The notes beneath the pieces are model-generated. The model was given only the letters and a program-made list of their open reading frames with translations, did not search any database and had not been told where the DNA came from. This document shows, in pieces, positions 18,634-29,420 of a stretch of DNA of 64,000 bases. This DNA is from Candidatus Galacturonatibacter soehngenii (GTDB lineage: Bacteria; Bacillota; Clostridia; Lachnospirales; Lachnospiraceae), in the NCBI RefSeq assembly GCF_008830185.1, contig NZ_WAGX01000003.1, positions 186,001 through 250,000 of the forward strand, written 5' to 3'. How positions within the stretch are numbered: the stretch's first letter is position 1; each line of letters starts with the position of its first letter. Position numbers and translations under genes: made by a program.

Positions 18634-19638
18634 ATGAAACGAAGAAAACTGAAACAAATGTTAGCGGGAGTAGTGATTGCTACGAATATTTTAGCATTAG
18701 CTGCTTGTGGAAGTAGTAAAGGTGCAGATACAACAACGGAACAGTCTGTTAATATGGAAAGTTCCAGTGGAGTGGAGATGTCAGATTCAAAAGCTGATAT
18801 GGCAACTCCACAAGAAGGCGCTGTGGGAATTGAAAGTCAAACAGAGATAATGAATGATACAAGTCAAATATCTGGACAGAAGTTAATAAAGGAAGTGAGT
18901 ATGTCCGTTGAGACAAAGACATTTGATGATTTTATCAATGAACTTACCGCTCAAATCGGAAGTTTTGGTGGATACGTAGAAAATTTAGACATAAGTGGTG
19001 GAAGTTATGAATACGAAAATTATCGCTCTGGCTATCTGGTTGCAAGAATACCAGCAGAACGGTTGGATGGATTTGTAAAAATAGTAAAAGATAGAGGCAA
19101 TGTTATTCGAGCCAATGAACAGACCACGGATGTAACACTACAATATGTAGATACAGAAAGTCGTTTAAAAGCACTAAAAATTGAGCAAGAAACTTTAATG
19201 ACGCTTTTAGAAAATGCGACAAAAATGGAAGACATCATAGCAATACAAAGTCAGTTAACTCAGGTAAGATATGAAATCGAGTCAAAAGAATCGCAAATAC
19301 GTACTTACGATAACTTAGTAAATTACAGTACAGTACGAATTGATTTTGCAGAAGTAGATAGAGAAACACAAGTAGAAACAAAATCATTTGCTAACCAAAT
19401 CAAAGCAAAGCTATCCGATAATGTATATGCAATTAAAGAAGGATTTAAGAATTTTCTCATTGAATTCATAGCAGCATTACCTTATCTTATCCTTTGGGGC
19501 GTAATTATTTTTGCATTTGTAATAGGAGGGAAAAAAATCTATAAAAAACACATCAATAAGATTGTAAAAGGTAAGACAATCACTAATAATAAGGAAACAA
19601 TCAATCAAGAAGACAACGAAAAAAATAAAAAAGAATAA
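18634..19638 (+). CDS. DUF4349 lipoprotein
   Basis: 334 residues. Signal peptide with lipobox LAAC (Cys25), an S/T/E-rich linker, then a DUF4349 domain (about 85-260: KLIKEVSMSVETKTFDDFI, GYLVARIPAERLDGFV, and a predicted helical hairpin with TDVTLQYVDTESRLKAL). A C-terminal transmembrane helix (about 285-305) precedes a Lys-rich tail, so it spans the membrane and is also lipid-anchored. Start ATG 18634 is 8 nt after AAAGGAGG. The family's function is not established; with the sigma/anti-sigma pair it forms a cassette that probably responds to envelope conditions. Confidence 0.85.
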   Translation: MKRRKLKQMLAGVVIATNILALAACGSSKGADTTTEQSVNMESSSGVEMSDSKADMATPQEGAVGIESQTEIMNDTSQISGQKLIKEVSMSVETKTFDDFINELTAQIGSFGGYVENLDISGGSYEYENYRSGYLVARIPAERLDGFVKIVKDRGNVIRANEQTTDVTLQYVDTESRLKALKIEQETLMTLLENATKMEDIIAIQSQLTQVRYEIESKESQIRTYDNLVNYSTVRIDFAEVDRETQVETKSFANQIKAKLSDNVYAIKEGFKNFLIEFIAALPYLILWGVIIFAFVIGGKKIYKKHINKIVKGKTITNNKETINQEDNEKNKKE

Positions 19639-19670
19639 CGTGCAAAAATAAGTGCACTATATTATAATGT

Positions 19671-20122
19671 AACTTATCGGAAGGAAATCAAGCGGCTGCG
19701 AAGCAGACATTTGATTTCACCCGATAAGTTAGCGATGGAGCAAAGCTCAAGAGCTACTACACGAAGTGTAGGAATCGGAAGGAAATCAAGCGGCTGCGAA
19801 GCAGACATTTGATTTCACCCGATAAGTTAGCGATGGAGCAAAGCTCAAGAGCTACTACACGAAGTGTAGGAATCGGAAGGAAATCAAGCGGCTGCAAAGC
19901 AGACATTTGATTTCACCCGATAAGTTAGCGATGGAGCAAAGCTCAAGAGCTACTACACGAAGTGTAGGAATCGGAAGGAAATCAAGCGGCTGCAAAGCAG
20001 ACATTTGATTTCACCCGATAAGTTAGCGATGGAGCAAAGCTCAAGAGCTACTACACGAAGTGTAGGAATCGGAAGGAAATCAAGCGGCTGCAAAGCAGAC
20101 ATTTGATTTCACCCGATAAGTT
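19671..20122. repeat. 98-bp tandem array of hairpin units (about 4.6 copies)
   Basis: TCGGAAGGAAATCAAGCGG recurs at 19677, 19775, 19873, 19971 and 20069, a strict 98-bp period. Each unit contains an imperfect palindrome: arms GAAATCAA/TTGATTTC around GGCTGC-GAA-GCAG. The outer arm AACTTATCGG is complete only in the first copy (19671-19680); the right arm CCGATAAGTT ends every copy, the last at 20113-20122. The 43-bp linker has its own hairpins (GAGC-AAA-GCTC and CTACAC-GAA-GTGTAG). Copies differ almost only in the inner loop (GCGAAGC in the first two, GCAAAGC in the last three). No ORF crosses it. It fills most of the 19639-20179 gap. Confidence 0.95.
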
Positions 20123-20179
20123 AGGAAAGTATAATGTAGTGTGCTTTTGTTATGCACATCTTGTAGATTGGAAGTAAAA

Positions 20180-21085
20180 ATGAGAATTACAGAAAAAGAT
20201 AATAATATTATTTTAGAAGAAATGGAATCCTTTGATATAGAACAAATTTTAGAATGTGGACAGTGCTTTCATTTTGAGCAACTTGATGTCAAAGAATATG
20301 TTATTGTTGCAAAGCGTCATTTATTACATATAAAGCAAATAAATGACCAAATCATTTTCTTTCAAACGAGTATGGAGACCTTTCATACAGTCTGGAGACC
20401 CTATTTTGATTTGGACAGAAATTATAATGAAATAAAAAGCTGGCTAATTACAAATGAAAAAACACTTTTAAATAGAAGTGCAGAATTGGAGAAGGCAATC
20501 ACAGAGTATGGCGGAATTCGAATTTTAAACCAAGATTTTTTTGAAACATTGATATCTTTTATCATATCTCAAAACAAACAAATACCGCATATAAAACAGA
20601 TTATTAATACGATTTCTATAAAATATGGAGATCTTGCAGGAGAGATATGTGGCAAATCTTATTATCATTTCCCTACGCTTTTGCAACTTGCTAAAGTTAC
20701 AGAAAATGAACTTCGATTATGTAAGACAGGTTTTCGTGCTCCTTATATTGTAGATGCTTGTGAGAAGTTGCTAAAGGAAATTGTTCTTGAGTCACGTTTG
20801 TTACATGCTGATTCGAATCAAACGATGGAAGAGTTGATGCTGATAAAGGGTGTTGGAATAAAGGTGGCAAGTTGTGTTGCTCTTTTTTCTTTGTCACAGA
20901 GAAATGTATTTCCAATTGATGTATGGGTTAAGAGAATTATGGAAAAAATCTATTTTGAAAAGGAAACAAAAAAGGAAGAAATCGCTTCCTTGGCAAAACA
21001 ATTATATGGTTCTTTTGGTGGATATGCCCAGCAGTATTTATTCTACTACGCGAGGGAAAACAATATCAAAGTAGATGAAAGGTAA
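20180..21085 (+). CDS. ogg: 8-oxoguanine DNA glycosylase/AP lyase (Ogg1-type)
   Basis: 301-residue HhH-GPD glycosylase. The N-terminal beta domain includes FDIEQILECGQCFHFEQ, typical of the bacterial Ogg/AlkA-like group. The helix-hairpin-helix is LMLIKGVGIKVASCVALF, where the Lys of GIKVAS matches the Schiff-base lysine of Ogg1 (KVAD in human). The catalytic Asp lies in NVFPIDVWVKR. It removes oxidised guanine from DNA. Start ATG 20180 follows GGAAG; the family begins here, and upstream in-frame codons lie in the spacer after the repeat array. Confidence 0.88.
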   Translation: MRITEKDNNIILEEMESFDIEQILECGQCFHFEQLDVKEYVIVAKRHLLHIKQINDQIIFFQTSMETFHTVWRPYFDLDRNYNEIKSWLITNEKTLLNRSAELEKAITEYGGIRILNQDFFETLISFIISQNKQIPHIKQIINTISIKYGDLAGEICGKSYYHFPTLLQLAKVTENELRLCKTGFRAPYIVDACEKLLKEIVLESRLLHADSNQTMEELMLIKGVGIKVASCVALFSLSQRNVFPIDVWVKRIMEKIYFEKETKKEEIASLAKQLYGSFGGYAQQYLFYYARENNIKVDER

Positions 21086-21222
21086 TAAGAATAAATCCCT
21101 AAACTGTGTAGTATGATTAATAGAAATAGATGCAATTTTTTTAAAAGTGAGAAAAAATGAGAAAACAAGAGAAAATAAGAGCTATATTGAGATTGTATTA
21201 AAAAATCGATGTGTCAAAACAG

Positions 21223-21251
21223 TTGCATAAATGTAACAAATTAACTAATAT
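21223..21251 (+). promoter_or_regulatory. groESL promoter
   Basis: TTGCAT (21223-21228), 17-nt spacer, TAATAT (21246-21251). The expected start point is just upstream of the CIRCE element. Confidence 0.75.
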
Positions 21252-21262
21252 ATGACTATCGA

Positions 21263-21289
21263 TTAGCACTCGAGTTAAGTGAGTGCTAA
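21263..21289 (+). promoter_or_regulatory. CIRCE operator (HrcA binding site)
   Basis: Perfect consensus TTAGCACTC, a 9-nt spacer and GAGTGCTAA, lying 12 bp after the -10 box and 60 nt before groES. HrcA repression of groESL through this element is established for Firmicutes. Confidence 0.97.
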
Positions 21290-21349
21290 TAAATCAAAAA
21301 CTAAAATAGCTGTATTGACGTGAAAGAAAACGTCAGGAAAGGAGTCAAA

Positions 21350-21634
21350 ATGAAATTAGTACCATTAGGAGACAGAGTTGTAATTAAACAATTAGTAGCG
21401 GAAGAAACTACAAAGTCAGGTATTGTTTTACCAGGACAAAATAAAGAAAAACCACAACAGGCGGAAGTTGTAGCAGTAGGACCAGGTGGAGTAGTAGATG
21501 GTAAAGAAGTAGAAATGCAAGTAAAAGCAGGAGATAAAGTAATATACTCTAAATACTCTGGAACAGAAGTTGAAATTGATGATGAACAGTTCATCATTGT
21601 AAAACAAAGTGATATCTTAGCTGTAATTGAATAA
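21350..21634 (+). CDS. groES: Co-chaperonin GroES
   Basis: 94 residues, MKLVPLGDRVVIKQ at the start and the mobile-loop segment TTKSGIVLPG near residue 22; the standard length. It forms the heptameric lid on GroEL. ATG 21350 follows AAAGGAG; an in-frame ATG at 21320 would extend the protein beyond the family N terminus. First gene of the CIRCE-controlled operon. Confidence 0.97.
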   Translation: MKLVPLGDRVVIKQLVAEETTKSGIVLPGQNKEKPQQAEVVAVGPGGVVDGKEVEMQVKAGDKVIYSKYSGTEVEIDDEQFIIVKQSDILAVIE

Positions 21635-21660
21635 AAAAGACATTATATTTGGGAAAATGA

Positions 21661-23313
<1,653 letters not shown>

Positions 23314-23325
23314 TCATTTGATTTC

Positions 23326-23371
23326 AAAAAAGGATTCGATTATCCAATAACGATAATCGGATTCTTTTTTT
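23326..23371 (+). terminator. Terminator after groEL
   Basis: AAAGGATTCGATTATC pairs with GATAATCGGATTCTTT around a 7-nt loop, then a T-run to 23371. Confidence 0.88.
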
Positions 23372-23448
23372 GTTACATTATAAAATCAGAACCTAGATAC
23401 ATAATATCAAAATAGCTGCAAATACTAAAAAAAAGGAAAGGAGCCACT

Positions 23449-23634
23449 ATGAAAGTTAAAAAAGATATTTATAATAGTATTGATAATTTAAGTGAAAAAT
23501 ATGTAAATGCAGCATCTACAACGGATAGCACTGGATTAATTCCATCAAATCCAGCATCAGAAGAAGAATTAGAGTCTTATAAAGAAATATACAATTTTCA
23601 AGTTCCATTAGAGGATGAGTCTGAAAATAAATAG
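23449..23634 (+). CDS. Small acidic protein of unknown function
   Basis: 61 codons starting MKVKKDIYNSIDNLSEKY with a good ribosome-binding site (AAAGGAAAGGAG) at suitable spacing. The protein is hydrophilic and acidic toward the C terminus, without a transmembrane helix, signal peptide or cysteine. The region is Ser/Thr/Pro-containing in the middle (TGLIPSNPASEEELE). I do not recognise a family. It lies in its own interval between the groEL terminator and a hairpin-rich leader, so it is probably transcribed independently. Confidence 0.6.
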   Translation: MKVKKDIYNSIDNLSEKYVNAASTTDSTGLIPSNPASEEELESYKEIYNFQVPLEDESENK

Positions 23635-23661
23635 TAAATTTGTCTAAATTAATTTACTTGT

Positions 23662-23813
23662 AAAAGGAACCTATAAGTGGTAAAATTGAATTCCTTTTTA
23701 TAAAAGTTTTTATAAAAAGAAAATACCTACCACACGGGTTCCTTTGTCAATCTCAAAGGAAAAGGAATATCCTAAGATATTCTGTCGCTTGGCAAGATAT
23801 TTTAACAAAATAT
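23662..23813 (+). promoter_or_regulatory. Multi-hairpin leader upstream of ABC exporter
   Basis: Five hairpins in a row: AAAAGGAA/TTCCTTTT (23662/23698, terminator-like, followed by TTTTTA), TTTTTATAAA/TTTATAAAAA (23695-23717), TTCCTTTG/CAAAGGAA (23739-23761), GAATATC/GATATTC (23765-23782) and ATATTTT/AAAATAT (23797-23813). The last ends 7 nt before AGGAGG of the ATPase gene. AAAGGAACC (23663-23671) can also pair exactly with GGTTCCTTT (23737-23745), excluding the first and third hairpins. Regulation is inferred. Confidence 0.5.
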
Positions 23814-23832
23814 TACTACCAGGAGGTAAAAA

Positions 23833-24633
23833 ATGATTAAGGTAGAAAAACTAAGTAAGACGTATCAGGTCTTAAGAAGAAATGCGGGGCTAAAAGAAGC
23901 GTTTCAATCCCTCTTTCAAAAAGAATACGAAGAAATAAGAGCGTTAGATGAGGTCACCTTCGATATCCTGGATGGAGAGATGGTAGGCTATATTGGTCCA
24001 AATGGGGCAGGAAAAAGCAGTACCATAAAGGTATTAAGTGGAATATTAACACCTGATTCTGGAACATGCGTAATTGATGGAAGAATTCCATGGAAAAACA
24101 GGAAATCTCATGTGCGAGAGATTGGTGTTGTATTTGGACAACGTTCTCAATTATGGTGGGATGTTCCAGTCATTGACTCATTTGAGTTGATTCGAGATAT
24201 CTATATGATTCCCAAAGAGAAATATGAAAGTAATTTGGAAGAGCTTACCGTGTCACTTTCACTGGAACAAATTATAAAAACTCCAGTAAGGCAATTGTCA
24301 TTAGGACAACGAATGCGATGTGAAATAGCTGCTTCGCTACTACATAGTCCCAAAATTCTTTTTTTGGATGAGCCAACCATTGGCTTAGATGCGGTATCTA
24401 AGCTAGCGGTAAGAGAATTTATCATACAATTAAATCAAAAACATAATACAACTGTAATCTTAACCACGCATGATATGCAAGATATCGAAGCGCTTACATC
24501 AAGAATTCTTCTAATTGGAAAAGGAAAGATACTTTTAGATGGAAGCCTTACTAATTTAAAAGAGCACTCTAGGAATCAAAGTGCATCTCTTGATGAAATT
24601 GTGGCACAGTTATATAGGCAATATGAAATATAG
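23833..24633 (+). CDS. ABC exporter ATP-binding protein (COG4586-like)
   Basis: 266 residues. Walker A GPNGAGKSS near residue 55, a diverged signature LSLGQRMRCEIAA, Walker B ILFLDEPTIGLD and H-loop LTTHDMQDIE. The N-terminal insertion between KTYQV and the ALDEVTF strand is typical of the group that works with two distinct ABC-2 permeases, as encoded downstream. Substrate unknown; relatives are annotated as daunorubicin- or viologen-type exporters. Confidence 0.9.
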   Translation: MIKVEKLSKTYQVLRRNAGLKEAFQSLFQKEYEEIRALDEVTFDILDGEMVGYIGPNGAGKSSTIKVLSGILTPDSGTCVIDGRIPWKNRKSHVREIGVVFGQRSQLWWDVPVIDSFELIRDIYMIPKEKYESNLEELTVSLSLEQIIKTPVRQLSLGQRMRCEIAASLLHSPKILFLDEPTIGLDAVSKLAVREFIIQLNQKHNTTVILTTHDMQDIEALTSRILLIGKGKILLDGSLTNLKEHSRNQSASLDEIVAQLYRQYEI

Positions 24634-24645
24634 GAGGTATGTGAC

Positions 24646-25449
24646 ATGATTAAATACATATCTTTTTTTCGCATGCGCTTTATAAATGGTTTTCAATACA
24701 AAATAGCAGCCTTGGCTGGAATTGTAACCCAGTTTGTATGGGGAGCTATGGAGATACTTTTGTTTCAAGCTTTTTATCGTACAAATGAAAATGCATTTCC
24801 AATGGAGTTTTCGGCACTTACTTCCTATATTTGGATGCAGCAGGCATTTCTAGCATTGTTTATGACTTGGTTTTGGGAAAAAGAATTGTTTGATTCCATA
24901 CAAACTGGAAATATTGCGTATGAATTGTGCAGACCAACGGATATTTATACGATGTGGTTTGTAAGGGGAATGGCGAATCGGGCATCTAAGGCTTTGCTAC
25001 GTTGTGTACCGATTTTATTAATGGCTTATCTACTTCCAAAACCATACGGACTTGTCTTACCCTCTGACTTAGTTTTACTGGCTTGGTTTTTATTCTCTAT
25101 GCTTCTTGGTTTTTTGGTCGTAGTTGCATTTGGGATGATTATATATGGAATTACATTTTATACCGTAAATCCAATGGGAGTTCGTATGGTAAGCCAATCA
25201 CTTGCCGAATTTTTAGCCGGCGCAGTGATTCCTCTACCATTTTTGCCCGATTCAATCAAGAAAGTAGTGGAGCTTTTACCTTTTGCGGCAATGCAAAATG
25301 CCCCTTTTCGAATTTATAGTGGAGATATTAGCGGAAAATACTTATATCAAACAATCTTACTACAAATCATATGGTTAGTTATTATGGTAGTATTAGGAAA
25401 AATTATTATGCATAGTGCATTAAAGAAGCTTTGTATACAAGGAGGTTGA
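24646..25449 (+). CDS. ABC-2 family permease, first subunit
   Basis: 267 residues, six predicted transmembrane helices. The N-terminal FRMRFINGFQYKIAALAGI and central RPTDIYTMWFVRGMANR fit the COG4587-type permease that pairs with COG4586 ATPases. AGGAGG lies before the ATG, and the gene begins 12 nt after the ATPase stop. Confidence 0.85.
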   Translation: MIKYISFFRMRFINGFQYKIAALAGIVTQFVWGAMEILLFQAFYRTNENAFPMEFSALTSYIWMQQAFLALFMTWFWEKELFDSIQTGNIAYELCRPTDIYTMWFVRGMANRASKALLRCVPILLMAYLLPKPYGLVLPSDLVLLAWFLFSMLLGFLVVVAFGMIIYGITFYTVNPMGVRMVSQSLAEFLAGAVIPLPFLPDSIKKVVELLPFAAMQNAPFRIYSGDISGKYLYQTILLQIIWLVIMVVLGKIIMHSALKKLCIQGG

Positions 25450-25461
25450 GAGGAGACTACT

Positions 25462-26238
25462 ATGAAGTTATATTTAAAATATTTAAGCATACATATTAAA
25501 AGTATATTACAATATAAAACATCATTTCTTTTGACTAGCATTGGTCAATTTTTAGTATCCTTCAACGTTTTCCTCGGTATACTTTTTATGTTTCAGAGAT
25601 TTTCCAATGTAGAAGGATTTACCTATAGTGAATGTCTTATGTGTTATTCTATCGTACTTTTATCTTTTTCTTTTGCAGAATGTTTTTTTCGCGGTTTCGA
25701 TATGTTTGCAGGTATGATAGGAAATGGAGAGTTTGATCGAATATTGGTTCGGCCTCGCGGACTTATCTTTCAAGTTATTGGTAGCAAAATAGAACTTACA
25801 AGAGTTGGCAGGGTGCTACAAGCAATTGTTATGTTTTGCTACGCGATTCCTAGAAGTGGTATTATCTGGAGTGCGAGCAAAGTTATAACATTAGTAAATA
25901 TGGTTTTTGGAGGAACAGTTGTCTTTGCAGGGTTATTTGTGATTTATGCTTCGCTATGCTTTTTTACAATAGAAGGTTTGGAATTTATGAATATATTTAC
26001 AGACGGTGCAAGAGAATATGGAAAGTACCCAGTTAATATATATGGTAAAAACGTGTTGAAGTTTTGTACCTACTTGGTACCATTTGCTCTTTTTCAATAC
26101 TATCCGTTTTTATATTTAACAGGTAAAAGTAATCAAATATTTCTTGCCTTCTACCCAATACTTGGAGGTTTATTTTTAATTCCATGTTATCTTCTATGGC
26201 AAAGCGGGGTAAGGCATTATAAATCAACTGGCTCCTAA
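25462..26238 (+). CDS. ABC-2 family permease, second subunit
   Basis: 258 residues, six predicted transmembrane helices, with FDRILVRPRGLIFQVIGSK in the middle. It matches the COG3694-type partner (DUF990 / ABC2_membrane_6). Together with the preceding permease it should form the heterodimeric channel of the exporter. It begins 12 nt after the previous stop and ends before a bidirectional terminator. Confidence 0.85.
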   Translation: MKLYLKYLSIHIKSILQYKTSFLLTSIGQFLVSFNVFLGILFMFQRFSNVEGFTYSECLMCYSIVLLSFSFAECFFRGFDMFAGMIGNGEFDRILVRPRGLIFQVIGSKIELTRVGRVLQAIVMFCYAIPRSGIIWSASKVITLVNMVFGGTVVFAGLFVIYASLCFFTIEGLEFMNIFTDGAREYGKYPVNIYGKNVLKFCTYLVPFALFQYYPFLYLTGKSNQIFLAFYPILGGLFLIPCYLLWQSGVRHYKSTGS

Positions 26239-26259
26239 GACATAGACAAGTAAAATAGA

Positions 26260-26292
26260 ACACCCCCATCAATCTATGGTTGATGAGGGTGT
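26260..26292. terminator. Bidirectional terminator
   Basis: ACACCCCCATCAA pairs with TTGATGAGGGTGT around a 7-nt loop, between convergent genes. Confidence 0.8.
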
Positions 26293-26296
26293 AGAA

Positions 26297-26968
26297 TTAA
26301 TTTTTGGAATATAGATATTCTAAAAATTGAATGCTGTTTTCTTGGTTTTGTGTGTTGACTATAATGCTGTAGTAAGGAGTTTCGGCATATGAATTAGTTT
26401 CTTGAAATATTTTACTATCACTAATATCCATTGCACACATAAATGGATTACCTTCTGAATCTGTCCCTGTAATAAATCTGTCCTTATGTTTCTCATAAAA
26501 ATCAGTAGGAAGGATTGTTTTTAAATCAGCAAAGGCATCTTTATCAACAAAAAAATCGATCATATCTTTATTCATAATAGTGGCATCAATTGTTTTTGCT
26601 GCAAATTGAGCAAACATCTTAGCAGAAGAATTCATGCTATATTCATCAGACATATCTGTTTTCATTTGAATGGATGTATCAAGGTTTAATTTTGTTTTTG
26701 TTTGGTCAATTTGAGCAAATTCTGCAAAATCATCCATTAAGGTGGTTTCGCCTGAACTTACCATATTCGAATTTACCATCGTTACGTATAAATATGTTGG
26801 CTTTGAATTCTCAATCTGGGCATCTACAATTCCATATATGAGAAAGAGACTTGCCGCAATTCCTATAATCCAATACTTATAATATTCCCAAATATAGTCT
26901 ATTTTTTCTTTTACAGTCATTTTGCTTAATTTTTCTTTTTCAATTTGAATTTGTTCCTTGAAGCTCAT
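26297..26968 (-). CDS. Single-pass membrane protein of unknown function
   Basis: 223 residues: a charged cytoplasmic N terminus (about 1-32, with KLSKMTVKEKIDYIWEYYKY), one transmembrane helix (about 33-52) and an extracytoplasmic domain of about 170 residues without Cys-rich or enzymatic motifs I recognise. GGAGG lies 5 nt before ATG 26968; a GTG seven codons upstream lacks an RBS. Monocistronic, convergent with the ABC exporter. The KEKIDYIWEYYKYWII segment resembles N termini of other Lachnospiraceae membrane proteins of unknown role, from memory. Confidence 0.8.
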   Translation of the reverse strand: MSFKEQIQIEKEKLSKMTVKEKIDYIWEYYKYWIIGIAASLFLIYGIVDAQIENSKPTYLYVTMVNSNMVSSGETTLMDDFAEFAQIDQTKTKLNLDTSIQMKTDMSDEYSMNSSAKMFAQFAAKTIDATIMNKDMIDFFVDKDAFADLKTILPTDFYEKHKDRFITGTDSEGNPFMCAMDISDSKIFQETNSYAETPYYSIIVNTQNQENSIQFLEYLYSKN

Positions 26969-27054
26969 TTTTTCCTCCGTTTGGCTCACTGTATTTTTAA
27001 TCTTTTATATTGTAACACAAATTTGTATAAATTCTGTGAAAAATAATTTTTTTC

Positions 27055-27083
27055 TTTCAAAATCCTGAATTGTCGGCTATAAT
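27055..27083 (+). promoter_or_regulatory. Promoter of the two-helix membrane protein gene
   Basis: Perfect TATAAT at 27078-27083, with a weak TTTCAA 17 nt upstream (27055-27060). Confidence 0.45.
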
Positions 27084-27131
27084 AAGAAGGACTTCTATTA
27101 TTTAATAAAAGCGATTTCAGGAGGAAAGAAA

Positions 27132-27623
27132 ATGAATGAAGTATTTATTGAGCAGCTGGTTAAAAGAAAAACAACGTCCAAAAGCATATTAGCAAAGGTT
27201 GCTTTAATATTTGCTACTGTTATTGTATTTGCTTTATCTTTAATTTTACCATTTGGATTGGTATTAGGTATTATAATGGTACTACTGGATGTTTATTTGT
27301 TTAAGATGTTTGATCTTGAATTTGAATATACCTACATCAGAGGCGAACTAAGTGTTGATAAGATTATGGGAAAAGAAAGACGTAAGAAGGCGGCAACTTT
27401 TGATTTATCTAAGTTAGAAATTGTAGCTCCATCAGATTCTTACTTATTGGATTCATTTAGAAACTGTAATAAAGTATATGACTATACTACATTAGAAGAA
27501 GGAGCTAAAGTATATGCTATGATTATACATGGCAATAATGGCTATGAAAAAGTTCTATTTGAACCAAATTCAGAAATGCTTAGCGCAATGAGAGATGCCC
27601 ATCCTCGAAAAATAAATATTTAG
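27132..27623 (+). CDS. Membrane protein, DUF6106-like
   Basis: 163 residues. Two closely spaced transmembrane helices (about 22-65) are followed by a soluble domain containing EFEYTYIRGELSVDKIMGKE and KLEIVAPSDSYLLDS. I associate this pattern with a conserved Lachnospiraceae family (DUF6106); the assignment is from memory. AGGAGG precedes the ATG. It is upstream of guaB but separated by a guaB promoter. Confidence 0.75.
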   Translation: MNEVFIEQLVKRKTTSKSILAKVALIFATVIVFALSLILPFGLVLGIIMVLLDVYLFKMFDLEFEYTYIRGELSVDKIMGKERRKKAATFDLSKLEIVAPSDSYLLDSFRNCNKVYDYTTLEEGAKVYAMIIHGNNGYEKVLFEPNSEMLSAMRDAHPRKINI

Positions 27624-27701
27624 TAAAATAGAAACAAAATAAGAAGGAATGTAGTTACGTTTTCATATTTCGGTCATTAAAAAAATCATTTAAATTTGTA
27701 A

Positions 27702-27730
27702 TTGACATAAATTAATATTTTTGTTAGACT
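27702..27730 (+). promoter_or_regulatory. guaB promoter
   Basis: TTGACA (27702-27707), 17-nt spacer, TAGACT (27725-27730). Confidence 0.7.
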
Positions 27731-27751
27731 AGAGAAACTAGAACAATGAGA

Positions 27752-27786
27752 AGCTGCAGAGGGTATTTATTTTACCCTTTGCAGCT
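27752..27786 (+). promoter_or_regulatory. Stable hairpin in the guaB 5' leader
   Basis: AGCTGCA-x-AGGGTA pairs with TACCCT-x-TGCAGCT around an 8-nt AT loop. No T-run follows, so it is not an ordinary terminator; it may stabilise the mRNA or bind a protein. A small palindrome (CTAG-AGAAA-CTAG) lies at the likely start point. Confidence 0.5.
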
Positions 27787-27806
27787 ACAATATTATAAAG
27801 AGATAA

Positions 27807-29279
<1,473 letters not shown>

Positions 29280-29297
29280 ATATAATCATAAAAAAGA

Positions 29298-29340
29298 AAC
29301 CGTTACTCAAAGTTTTAATGCTAGAGTAATGGTTTTTTTT
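29298..29340 (+). terminator. Terminator after guaB
   Basis: AACCGTTACTC pairs with GAGTAATGGTT (one wobble) around a 15-nt loop; eight T follow. Confidence 0.88.
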
Positions 29341-29420
29341 GCATAGACAATTTATCTTAAAAAATTCTAAAAATATTAATAAAATATTAAAAACTAACAT
29401 AAGGAGATAGTATATAATGT

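Noticed and set aside
19671-20122. Regular array considered as CRISPR
   Set aside because: The units are 98 bp and identical throughout, without unique spacers, and no cas genes are present.
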